A stretch of DNA of 64,000 nt from assembly GCF_032062135.1 (NCBI RefSeq), contig NC_092858.1, positions 128,760,644 to 128,824,643 on the forward strand, read 5' to 3'. Each line of letters opens with the position of its first letter. Positions within the stretch are counted from its first letter, which is position 1. Below are positions 22,383-33,503 of the stretch, one piece after another. The notes under the pieces are model-generated. The model worked only from the letters and a program-made list of their open reading frames with translations, was not told the DNA's origin and ran no database searches. Both the position numbers and the translations under genes were made by a program. Source of the DNA: Pyxicephalus adspersus. Taxonomy: Eukaryota > Chordata > Amphibia > Anura > Pyxicephalidae.

Positions 22383-25300
22383 GACGATACAGAATTATTT
22401 TTTGGAGGAAAAGAGTTAACCATGGCAACCTGAATGACACATCCTAAAGTCACTTTTTGTCTGGATATTGAGACGTTCCCTCTAAAACTTAGTCTCAGAG
22501 TATCTGTGTTATGAACTATGAATAACTATGTGGGTTATTCCATATCTAGTGTCCGAATAGGCTGAAACATACAGCTTCCATAAAGCAGAAATGCAAGGTT
22601 AATGAAGTGGCAGGTTATTTCAAGGGGAACCTACATCACAAAATATTTCAACCCAAGTGGTGTGGAACTTGATGTTAAACACTGCATCTTCCCTCATTAG
22701 AGTATGGGAAGTACACCAAACACTACTATTCAGAATTACTTTGGTAAAACCTAATTACCAAACCCTCCTATTCAGAATTTCTTTTGTAAAACAAAAAATA
22801 TTTCTTCACAACAGTGAAAAGTAGGAATCTGTTGCAAAGTTTTTTGCATTGTGGATTGATTCTCCAGAAGGGATTGTTTTATTCTCAACAAAAGTGAAGT
22901 TACACTTTTTAATAAACATAGATGCCAGGTAATAGTAATGGACAAAGAGACTTGATTTACAAGTGCAATTAAATAAAAAAACATTTTAAATGAACTGTGT
23001 CTCTGGACCTTTCAATTCAAGTCTCAATACAATAGTACTATTGTATAGATTGATGCATCATCAAAGAACATTTAAATTCAACATTTCCCAAAAAGGAGTT
23101 GAGCAAGGAAGCAAAAATACTCATAATAATTTTGAATATGGACCAAAAATGTTCAATTTGAGAGCCGTCACAGAAGTTGTGATAACTATCAGCTTGTTCT
23201 TTGCCACATTTAAATTTAAACAATGAGTTTCAGATAATTACATTTTACAGGAGAGATGTAAGCTCTATGAAATGGACAGAAAAGTATTTTCCTGTATTGT
23301 GCAGATGTCAAGAGTTTTCCATGAGCATTGATAAGTGTGTAACAGAATCATTGCATCAAATTAGAGAAATTTTGTAACTATTTGGTAATGCCAGTGGCTC
23401 ATTTAAAATAGTCTCTTGCGAATAAATATTATTGCAAGATCGCCTGCTGCAGAACATTGTGTGTTACTAGCAATGTGTCAAGTTTGTTTTGCAAGTCCCA
23501 GGCAGAAAGTTTTCATGGACTGTGCGACATATGATTTAGCTTGAAAGGAGACATAGATGTCCCTGGAGACATTAAAACTTTTAAGATGAGAAAGTTCCCA
23601 AAAATATAATCACGTATGTGTGTCTATATCTACTAACTACCTAAAGGAAATATTGTCTTAGGAGCAGATATCTAGGCTGTTGTTACTGTCAAAAAGAAAG
23701 AAACAAAGACGTGTGGGTGTTCAGATTTATTTTAAATTTTTGCTGTAAGGTCCTTGTTTGGGGAGTAATTCCTTTTATTCCACAATATGATGTAGGTCAT
23801 CAATCACATGAACCTCTCATATCCCCTCAGATGTGCAATCTTTTACCAAATATATTTTCTTAGTGCAGGACACCTAAATATTATATATGCTCCCCCTTTC
23901 AGAATATCTGCCTTGGGTGATAAAAAGGCTGCCATGCTACCTTGAGAGAGTGACATAGGTGACTTCAGCATGTCTACTGTGAAATTGGAAAAATAATTCA
24001 TACAAAATGTCTGCAGCTAAAAAGGTCAGTGAGTGGTGGTTGGCAAGCTCATACACTAATTGTATGTACCACTTGTGTATATCACCCAGCCAGAGTCCAC
24101 TTAAAAGCATGAAATCCAGAAAACTATTAATTTTAGCTGGAGGTCAGCAATGGAAGTTTCTATTTCCATTAACACTAACACCGTATTGCAATATTTTTCA
24201 GGACACATTGATTTTGTAGGTGATATGATATGTTATCCTGGTGCACAGAATCAGATAATGAAAAACCAGAAAAAGAAACTGAACTTTGTTGTCTTGAACA
24301 ATTTTGTGACTACAGCATCTACCCAACAACTAAAGATATAATAAGGCTGCATGCTGCTGCAAGGTTATAAAGTCATTTAGGGCTCATGCAAGAGAGGTCA
24401 CACTTTCTGTAGGAAATTACAAATCCCATCCTAGAAAAAGGACAGCAATTTTCCCTGAGATTAGGTGTAACATTCCTTGCATATGATACAAATGGATATA
24501 TTACTTTGCCATACATCTAACCTGATTCATCTTTTATTGCAGCATGCAGTCATCTGCTGTTGGGATAGAGGTATGGCTTAAAAAGGATCAGCAGAAAATA
24601 TTAGTGTCTTGCATACATGCACATATGCCCATGAAGCCAAATAAGAACCTACAATTAATTACTAAGATTACTAAATTATCTGTTGAGCCATTTTATTTGG
24701 TTGTAGTCATTATTATCTAACAACAGTAGCAAACTGACAGTTGTGGAACAGTAAAATATCTTACTGAAATTGAAGCTGTTTCTCTGTTAACTTTTTTACA
24801 ATAAATTCACCATTGGTGTGACCATTTTTAATAGTTATCTAATTTGTCCAATACCAGAGCAACAGCACTCCTGACCATGAATCTTTCTGATGTAGAGTTG
24901 GGAGTTTCAAAGAAAGGCACAGGTGTTGTAACAATCTCACCAGTATTCATTTCCTGCTTTGTTTGCCTTATCTCTTGTCCTTGGACAAAACTTTAAATAC
25001 TCTAAAATAATTTACTTGAATTGTGTGTAGACATCTGTGCCCTTTAACTGAACCCATTACAAAAAAAATATGAGAATATTCACTACTTCAGATTAGAAGT
25101 CTAAAGTTAACTGCATATATTTTGTATATTAAGGAAAACTATATGCAAAATAGTAAATAAATATTGTTGAACTTGCATATCAAATGGGCAAAAAGACTAT
25201 ATTGGTGAATATTGGTGATTTTTCTTCCTCTAGAACAGTATTTCACATTTGGAGATATGCTTTGACAGGACAAAAGTATTTTGATTCAGTTAGGGTATCT

Positions 25301-26939
25301 GGTAATTAAATGTTGTCTCTTCACAAGTGTATATAAAGGGATCTGATTCAGATAAGACAACTACAATTCTGACTTGCTTTCTTGCTGTTATCATGAAATT
25401 AGAAACTTACCTTTTGTCTCCTTTGTGGATATTTCTTTAACACAGAAAATCTAAACTTTTTTAAAACTTTTTTTTTAATAGAAAGGTCCTCCTCTGTATA
25501 TTCCTCCCATAAAGGCTTCATAAATGTTCAGTTTTTATCTTTGGAACTAAGCCCAGTCTATCGATTTCATGTTCTGACCAGAAGACCCCGCTTTCCTCAA
25601 TGGCCAATACAGGTATCATTACTAAAGGATATGGTGTGTAGGTGTGGTAAGTCACAAAATGCTTAGTGAAAAGGGGAAAAAGCATCAAAGAAGATGATTT
25701 TCTGTCTAACAAAGATAATAGAACAACTTTTAAAAGTGTGATTATTATAGCTCAGCTGTGAGTTGCTTAAAGGCAATTTTTGGCCTTCTGCTGGACGTAC
25801 AAATAGTGACCGTATTGACTATTTTCCATCAGCTTTCAATCACAGCAATCTCTAACCCACAATTTCAATCATTTTGAAGTTTATACATGCAATTATTACA
25901 TAACCAAAACCACAGCAGTGCCATGAGAAAAATATTTTAGATTGATTTCTATTTCATCATTTTACCAAAGACAGTGTTCACTGCAAGCTGATAGGAAGCG
26001 ACCACAAGTGACAAAATTTGCCAAGAAGTAGAGAGATAACATACTAGCAAATAATATTTACTTTCTTTCGTAAATTCCCCTGTTAAAATAAACTTTTACT
26101 ATTTACTTATTTAAACATTTATCAAACCAGATGCATGACCACATCAATAAAACATGACCCACAGTCTCGGTAAGAGAACAAACCTTTGTGGCTAGTAGCC
26201 TAGAAAGCCTGTTACTGACTAGTAGGCTGTTAAATTGCTGATTTACTAATGTAGCTTTTGAGATTAGGGTGGATATTTTCTCAGTTTGGGGCATACATAT
26301 TTGTAAATGTTATTTACATTTTTTGTGCCATAATGAAAGTGTTATTTTAAAGAAATAGTTATTTTAAGAAAATGTAGCTGGGTTGATTAAATGCATATTT
26401 TCAGTTATAAGTTAGCTTGTTTTGAATATGGACATATGGATTTTAACCAGAGATGAGCAAATTATTTCTCTTTGTTTCAACCCAATGTGAATGTTGACCT
26501 AATCTGTGCATGGTGGAATTTTGTGCAGTGTAGCTACCGTATGCAGTAGATTGTGCCAGTTCCAATCTCACATGTGGCATTTGGTGAACCGTTCAAGGTT
26601 CCACGCAGCCAGGGAAGGATGTTTAATGAGACATATTCTCTAGTATAAGGTAACAGTAGGATAGCATGTTTGCTAGTTTATATAGCAAACCTGTGTAAAG
26701 CCCCCAATCCATCGAGTCCCAAGCTGTCTTGACTTACTTCTTCTTTCTAGTGTTCATTGTTCCATCCTCTTTCTTCCAGATTCTTCTTCCTCCAAATGTA
26801 AAAAAAAAAAAAAGCAATCTCACTGCGCACCACTTTTTTTTTTACATTACAGCAAGGTAGTTTTTCTTGCTTTCTTGTTTTCTTGCTAGGTGGATTTGAC
26901 TTCTCTATTTATCCTGCCAATCATTGTTACTAAAACAGA
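22383..26939. other. Repeat-poor stretch, no gene seen
   Basis: This is the longest part of the window with no repeat family that I recognise. Open frames are all under 80 codons and none is protein-like. Simple-sequence patches include A13 near 26801. The text near 26450-26490 (AGAGATGAGCAAATTATTTC) resembles a dispersed frog repeat but is too short to call. It may be intronic or intergenic. Confidence 0.5.
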
Positions 26940-27169
26940 GGGCATGATTAATTCAAACTCTCCAAGACTGGAGAAGATAGGTCAACATAGAAAAACCTGG
27001 GTGATTCAGCAAACCTGGAATGGATCTAGTCCAGGATTGAAAACATTTACCAAACAATAGCAGATTATTTTTTAAGAAATCTACTCCAGGTTTATTGGAT
27101 TACCCTTTTTTCATTTTTCCATGAAGGTCTACCTTCTCCAGTCTTGGAGAGCGTTAATAAATCGGGCCC
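26940..27169. mobile_element. Palindromic MITE, full copy
   Basis: The element begins GGGCATGATTAATTC and ends TTAATAAATCGGGCCC. Internal blocks CTCCAAGACTGGAGAAGAT, GGTGATTCAGCAAACCTGG and TCTAGTCCAGGATTGAAAAC are reflected by AATCTACTCCAGGTTTATTG and CCTTCTCCAGTCTTGGAGAG. AGA lies next to both ends (26937-26939 and 27170-27172) and may be a 3-bp target duplication. Confidence 0.9.
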
Positions 27170-28797
27170 AGAAAGTGATGGAGAAAAAATGAAAAAATGT
27201 AAACTTGTCACCAGTGCAAAAGGTGAATATGAAGGGATGTTTTGGTGACAACTATCAATGAGGGTAACTTCTTTTCTCACTTTGTAGCAATTTCCTTTAA
27301 CTTTCCATCTTCAACTGGACACAGACAAATAAATAAACTGACAGGGGTTTTACTCTTTTTTTACTCTACCGATCACAGAAGTTATGGTTATACATAAACT
27401 TTATACACTACAGTCAATGTAAATGCTGGCTTGTGGTGTGCGATATGTTAGGCATAAATCAAATAAATTACCTTGGTGACCTAGGTTGGTTTCTTGCAAG
27501 CTTTGTTTTAGGTACCAATTTACTATATTTAGTACTAGTAGATGGATATGTTTTTTACATAGTAGTTGGTTCAATATAAAAAATAATAATTAAAAAAATA
27601 ATAATTTTTACTGTTTAGAAATAGGATTGCATTAGGTAAACATCACAAACACATCTTTTTTCTACTAAAGAAAAAGCTTTCTTTGACGTGCACGGTTGTC
27701 TTCAAAGTGTTGGCATTCCAGTATCTGAATAGTTCATAAATTAGGAAGTAACCTAATTTCAGGTAGTTACAGGTTAGGTATCAATTCATTAAACTGTATG
27801 AGTTATGCTAACTGTACTGTTTTATTGTATTATAATCTTTTCATCAAGTTATGTGACTATCACATAGGCATGGCGGTATTATCCCTCCAGCTGAATTAGT
27901 TATTTAACCTCATTAATCAGCATTTTATCTGCACATTGAATGGCTTTATTTTCTTTCCTCCTTAAAAAACCTTACACAATCTAACAATTTTAGCCAAACT
28001 CTTTCAGAGAGGGCTTGAAAGGTCAGAACTAATGTTAACTTTTTATTGCTGCCTGTGGGACTATTTCAAAGATTTCTCCTCACTTCCTGTCTATGTGTGG
28101 CATGTAAGGCAAAATAGACAGCAGGATTCCTTCAATGGTCACACAGGCAGAAATAACACATCTTTAAAATGTACATACAGGCTTTAAAATAGTATTGTGA
28201 AATTTGTAGAACAGATCTAGCAATTGTGTTTTGGATATACTGGCCACATAACCTGCATAATGCCATGTCAGTAATGAATAATAATAAATGTGTGAGTAAT
28301 TAGCATGACTGATATGCAAATAACATGCAGATACTGGAAACTGACAGCTGAGCTCCTGATCTGTGTATCATACATGCTATTAGCAGCTATTTCAGCTCTG
28401 AACAGCATAAAGAGCTATTTCGTATCATTGTTTGTTGCCAAAGCACTTTGTAAAAAGGTCCACAAATTTATTGTCCAACAGAAACAAATACAGAAAACAT
28501 ATTTTGGTTACCAAAAAACTCACCCTTTATTAGAGAATGTGTGTTAGAATAGAGGCAGCAAGTATCTGACTCCAGCAAGTATCTGCAACCTGCTTTTGCT
28601 GTACAACTGCTGACTGACAATAAAGTCCTCATTGTCATTGTGGACCTGTTCACCCTAGTGGGCTCCTTTTCGCCCCAAGGTCGATTCCTTGCATACTCGA
28701 GTCCTTGGGACACCCGGTTGAAACTAGACTACCCAGGTTGAGCAGTAGCTTGTCTATGGTTAAAGACTTTAGAGATAGACTGGGGAATTGCATTTGG
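27170..28797. other. No gene seen
   Basis: Unclassified sequence. A short 17-base direct repeat around AGCAAGTATCTG occurs at about 28558-28591. 28620-28740 is GC-richer and may be part of an unidentified repeat. Confidence 0.5.
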
Positions 28798-29184
28798 TTA
28801 ACCTCCTGAGCGGTAACCCAGAGTGTAGATCAGGGTAAACAAGAACAGCCAATAGCGGTAACCCCCGGGCCACACTCAGGGTAGCTGAAAAAATAATGAA
28901 CAAAGACTTACCTGGTCCCGCCGGCATCCTCCGGTGTCCTGCCCGTCTGATCTCACCTTCTGGCCGCGTCCTCTTCCTCTGATCAGTCCCCCAGCGATTG
29001 TGCTGATGTTCCAGGCAGTTCCCGGTGACGTCGGTGCGTGCAAGGATTCAATACAAAATAATTTTATTGAATCAAAGTAATCATTATATTACAGGCCTAC
29101 AATATAAAATACATTTTCATGAAAGACAATGTACCACTTTTAGACATATAAATCCAGACAGAAATGAACCACCCAGGAGGTTAA
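28798..29184 (-). mobile_element. TTAA-bounded (piggyBac-like) MITE, copy A
   Basis: TTAA sits at both ends (28798-28801, 29181-29184) with inverted termini TTAACCTCCTGAGCGGT and CACCCAGGAGGTTAA. The TTAA site is the hallmark of piggyBac-type insertion. A hairpin near the left end pairs a GGTAACCC...GAGTGT arm (28812-28837) with a CCACACTCAGGGTA arm (28870-28883). Reading on the minus strand, the order matches copies B, C and D: TTGTATTGAATC, GACGTCACCGGGAA, a GC-rich block, then GGACCAGGTAAGTC. Non-coding; no transposase. Confidence 0.85.
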
Positions 29185-30207
29185 GCAATGACATTTGACT
29201 TGAGGCATCACAGATAGTCACCAGGGAGTTAGTGTCCCTTTGGGGTTGTGTTTTCATTTTGCATCACTGAGAATGCAATTAGACTAGGAACAACGCAAAG
29301 TAGGCAAAAACATCTAAATATTTTATACAAATGAGGGCAGATCCAGGAAGGCTTCAGCACCTGAGTCTCAAGGATGCATTAAAAAACAGTGATTTTGAAA
29401 CATCATTCTAAAACTGAAATATTTATTTGGAGTGCATTTACCTTTCGAGGATGGGAGATTGTAATCAGAAAAACAGAAAGGCGACCGGAACACCCTCATT
29501 TGTACCCACTAAAATATATTACAGTGGAGGGGCTGGGGCAGTTCTTAAAGCCTATATAACCCCAAAATTGAACAGGGCAAGTTCTCAAAGCAATTATTTT
29601 GAATAATGTAGGTTATTGTTATTACATTGGCTAACAGAACGTTACAAATTCCAAAGCCTATTTTTTAGCTGTATTGTTGGAAGGTATTTTTGCACACATC
29701 CAGCACCTATCATGCCTTTTTGATTTTTTGTTAACAGACTGAGGTCCTTCCCCTCCTTTTATGTAGACATATGATTTACACTGCAAAGTTGGGATGCTGG
29801 GAAATGTAGCCTTATTTTTCATGGTCACATCTGAATAACCCTCCCATTGCCTGATTTCATAGATGAAAAGAAATAGCAGCAATGCTGTGTTCAAGCATCT
29901 TTGGCTCATGAAGCAGTTATATTTTCCCACTACTTTGCTTTTATACACTATTTGTATGTACTTACCAAGTAAATACTATCAGTTGTAACATACAACATCG
30001 GGAAGACCACTGCTTCCACACCGCATACTTGTCCACAGCATGCTGGAAATGGACAGGCTTTTCTACTTGATTTTCACAAACAAAATGAACTGTAAGACTT
30101 TGTACACTTTCTGTTTTGATGCACCTAGAATATAATTGACTGGAATAGACTAAAATTTTATTTTCATTTTTAACTTCTGGATCTTCTTCACGTAATTCAC
30201 CCAGTGA
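29185..30207. other. No gene seen
   Basis: Unclassified sequence with no repeat recognised. The 96-codon minus-strand frame at 29658-29948 resembles no protein I know. Confidence 0.5.
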
Positions 30208-30210
30208 TAT

Positions 30211-30238
30211 TAATTATTATTATTATTATCATTAATAA
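30211..30238. repeat. ATT microsatellite at LINE 3' end
   Basis: TAATTATTATTATTATTATC followed by ATTAATAA forms the 3' end of the minus-strand L2 element. L2-group LINEs commonly end in such short tandem repeats instead of poly(A). Confidence 0.85.
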
Positions 30239-30357
30239 ACAGGATTTATATAGCGCCAACATATTACACAGCTCTGTACATTAAATAGGGATTGCAAAAG
30301 ACAGACTAATACAGACAGTGATAGAGGAGGAGAGAACCCCGCCCCGAAGAGCTTACA

Positions 30358-30945
30358 ATCTAGTAGGTGGGGGAATTTCACACAATAGGATGGGAGATAT
30401 GTATTGCTGGGAAGTAGTGGTGGTTTCAAAAAACAGAAGAAGACGGGTAGGCAAGTTTGAAAAAATGGGGTTTGAGCGCTCTTTTAATTGAGCAGAAAGT
30501 AGGAGAGCAGCAGCAGAGGCAGAGTCAGAAGAGGAAAGCCAAGTTTCAGTGAGAGCCAGAAAGTTCAGAGACTTAGAAAGGAGAAGGTTGTGTATGGAGG
30601 TTAATTTGTTGCCAACAGATCGGGCATTCCATAGACTGCCAGAGAGAGGGGTTAGGACTTATGGGTAGGGTGAATGGGTATGAGGTTAGGAGAAGGGAAT
30701 GTCTTGCTGAGAGTATAAGGAAGGGGGAGGCTGTGTGGGGGACCAGAGTTGGGTGAGATGTCACCAGAGAGTATCAATAAAGTGAAAAGGTACAGGAGCA
30801 CAGACAGAGAAATAAGGAGAGTGAAGGAGCAGAGAGACAATGAGTTATCAGACAGGGGAGTGCAGGGAGTAGTGCCAGCAAAGAGAGAGCAGGATGAATA
30901 ATACATTTTACAGATAATTGGGAACCATATGCGTAAAATAAACAA
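30358..30945 (-). pseudogene. L2 ORF2 N-terminus and endonuclease start
   Basis: A minus-strand frame from 30945 has a hydrophobic, serine/leucine-rich segment ending LLILSGDISPNSGPP (motif about 30738-30774). This resembles the GDxxxNPGP signature reported as 2A-like at the N-terminus of some non-LTR retrotransposon proteins, with the proline before GP replaced by serine. After a frame change, from 30634, it reads LWNARSVGNKLTSIHNLLLS followed by KSLNFLALTETWL. This is the start of the AP-type endonuclease, with the conserved N of the NAR motif and the E of the ETW motif intact. The frame stays open to about 30358 but by then has crossed into the 3' tail, so the rest of the protein is missing. 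Confidence 0.8.
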
Positions 30946-31420
30946 TGTGGCAAACTGAAGTCCAAGAGAAGCAGTCCGATATTATGGGTTAAAGTGAGGC
31001 TTGTAAACTTGTTCCTGGAGTGAAGGATGATGATTCAGTCAGAGTTGGTTTGATGAAATACCAGTTTAGATTGGTAGCAGCAGCAGCAGATGTGTTGGAG
31101 TCCAGGTGGATAAATCAGTCCAAAGGTGGAAGATAGAAGTTGCAGAGTAAAATAGTATGTCCAAATCTGTTCCAATTCCTGTGTCAATTCCCTGGATTAA
31201 TTCCCATTGCACTTATAATTTGGGCACATGAGATTTGGGCACGTGACCAGGGTCCCAACATGACCTTGCCTGTTGTTTAAATAGAAGTGCTTAATTGTAT
31301 TTTGTTTTTCTTTTTAAGCCTGTATTTCCATTAAAATTCAAGCCCATTGGGCAGCCTTGAGCAAATATTGCTCAATCAAATATGCAGCAAATTTCAAAAT
31401 ACGTTTGTTTTTTAAGCATT

Positions 31421-31644
31421 GGGCATGATGTATTAAAGCTCTCTAAGGCTGGAGAGGATACACTTCCATCAGTGAAGCTGGGTGATCTAGCAAACATGGA
31501 ATGGATCTTGTCCAGGATTGAAAACATTTGCTAACAAATAACAAATGACTTTTAAGAAATCCATTCCAGGTTTGCTGAATCACCCAGCTTCACTGATGAA
31601 AGTGTATCCTCTCCAGACTTGGAGAGCTTTAATAATTTAGCTCC
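31421..31644. mobile_element. Palindromic MITE, best preserved copy
   Basis: GGGCATGATGTATTAAAGCTC opens the element and GAGAGCTTTAATAATTTAGC precedes its end. The two halves are close reverse complements for most of their length: AGTGAAGCTGGGTGATCTAG against AATCACCCAGCTTCACTGAT, and AGAGGATACACTT against AAGTGTATCCTCT. The unpaired centre is AAACATTTGCTAACAAATAA-like. No coding content. Confidence 0.95.
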
Positions 31645-31899
31645 ACTGAATCTGCTGGTTATTTATAATGGGTCTGTTCTTTCCTATAAATCTAGTGAAT
31701 CTTGTTGGCTTTCACTTTCATAAATTTGCTATGTTTCTGTTTCTGGGTGCCTACTTTTCACTCTGTTTCTGGGAGTGGTTGCAAGCAAAAATGCATGTTT
31801 TTTTGCTAGCATTCGCAAATGCTTGCGCAGGCATTTGTAAAGAGGCTTGGTAACTAACATCTCATTAACTGGTAGTCACACAAAAAGAGTAACGCTTTA

Positions 31900-32196
31900 G
31901 CATGTACACATACCAACTGATCCTCACTTGATACAAGCTGTCGGGCTTGTCTAGGACGAGAATCTGACATGTGTGCAGAGATTGTCTGAAGTGGTTCATG
32001 GATCTGTCCTGGATGGAAGTGAAAGGAGAAGAGCACAGCGGGGTGTCGTTTGGTCATTCTCCCCCCTCCCCTCTTCATAGAACAGAACAGAGCTGTATGT
32101 ACAGTACTCATTCATTCATATTTCAGTTGTTTTTTGCTGCAAACAATCGTGAAAGATCACTTCCAGCTACAATAGTCGAGCGTATATATGTAGCCT
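31900..32196. mobile_element. Possible Harbinger-like element
   Basis: The left end GCATGTACACATACC and the reverse complement of the right end, GGCTACATATATACGC, are similar. TTA (31897-31899) and TAA (32197-32199) flank them. The interior includes GGTTCATGGATCTGTCCTGG and CAAACAATCGTGAAAGATCA, which I recall as a dispersed frog repeat. Open frames of 85 and 75 codons on opposite strands are chance frames. Confidence 0.5.
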
Positions 32197-33417
32197 AAGA
32201 TTTAGTGGCATCACTAGTGTTCTTGTTCTCCTTGAAAGATAAGAAAGCTGAACTTGAGGCTCTTCAATGCAAGGGTCTCCCTGCTATCGCTTCCTACATT
32301 TTTCCTACTGTTTCCTAAATATTGACCCACCAGTCATTAGATTATCACCAATATTAGGTGTGGGGGAAAATGAGAAACAAAAAGCAATGGTTCCATAAGG
32401 ATGCCCGGGTGGATACAAGGTTTTCCATAAATCCTCAAGAAAAAAAGCCATCTAATGCATTTTTTTGGCTCATTGGCTTCCTCTGTCCTGGAATTTTTCA
32501 GGTTCAAACCTAATAAGGAATAATTACTGGTAAATAGCATATTAAATATCCTGCACTTTTTGTATCGCCACAATTCTATCCTTTTTTTCCTATAGTCTAG
32601 TTGATGACTGTAACAGATTATGCTGTTTTCTGCTCACAAGACTTGCCTGCTCTGTAAAAACGAAGGCCATTTTCTTTGGTACATCTTAATACAACTCGAG
32701 ACTCCTTAAAAGTAATTACACTTCAGGTGAAAAGTATATCCCGTTAAGAAGGACTCCTGGCTGCAGCCGTGCTGCTCAGCGTATAAGAACGCTAGTCACT
32801 TTATCTGACAGCAGATCAATAGTATGATGAACGATAGGTAATTGGGATTAGGATCTCATTTTTCTGTTTCACAGGAATATGGCACTTCTCAGCTGTAATC
32901 TAGCTTTCGCTGCAGGCAGCGCATATATTAAAAAAGCATTTGGGGAAATCTGAAAGTTCCATGTTCTTGCACCAATGAAGATCTCTAAAGAGATTGGTAT
33001 TCAGATCTTATTTAATGTGTAAAAAATAATGGAATGTGCCCACAGCAGAACACCGGCATTCTCTATACTGACAAGGATGGCTACATTTTGCCAGAACGCC
33101 ATTGCGTAAAGAAATAATTTATCAAAATAATAAATGAATGTACTGAACCAGTATCAGCTGCATCCATATTTTCTTACAAGGCTTTATACTGTGCTCTCAA
33201 ACAATAATAAAAACTATAATACTGGTGATGGTGACTAGTATGTTATTAGATGGCCACTCCCCAGGTAGACCTAAACCAGAACTAAATTTATATTAACATT
33301 TTTACTATGGTGGTAATCTTTTGTGATTAAAGGTAACTGAATCCTAAATTGAAGTCCAAATTAGGTTAGCATGCAATTACCTTGAGAGTATCACATTAGC
33401 TTATTTTTTATGTACCT
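32197..33417. other. No gene; contains a candidate conserved block
   Basis: 32640-33120 is free of repeat structure with even composition, retained CpGs and homeodomain-type TAATTA/TAATTG cores (for example AAAGTAATTACACTTCAGG near 32710 and GGTAATTGGGATTAGGATC near 32836). This could be an enhancer-like conserved element. The rest is unremarkable. Confidence 0.3.
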
Positions 33418-33503
33418 CATTTGCCAACTAATAGCAGAAGATTTTTAAGAAATACATTTCATATTTGCTGGATCACCCAGGTTCTTCAATGATAGTCCCA
33501 TAG
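33418..33503 (-). mobile_element. Palindromic MITE, end fragment
   Basis: CTAATAGCAGAAGATTTTTA, AGAAATACATTTCATATTTG and TGGATCACCCAGGTTC match the centre and right half of the family. Both ends are missing. Confidence 0.75.

Larger units (their letters stand above)
30208..31250 (-). mobile_element. L2-type LINE, internally deleted (5' part joined to 3' tail)
   Basis: On the minus strand the order is: a 5' leader (about 31250-30950), the start of ORF2 (30945-30500), and then directly the L2 3' tail (30370-30211). The tail has the typical text TAGATTGTAAGCTCTTCGGG, TAATGTACAGAGC, ATATGTTGGCGCTATATAAA and ends in an ATT-type microsatellite. An intact element of this kind is several kilobases long; the reverse transcriptase and C-terminal domain are absent here. 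The same tail occurs alone at 59919-60052, and the SINE at 49645 ends with a similar tail. Confidence 0.85.

Noticed and set aside
30652..30945. Hydrophobic 97-codon frame as a membrane protein
   Set aside because: It is the N-terminal part of a LINE ORF2 remnant, as shown by the downstream endonuclease motif in the adjoining frame.
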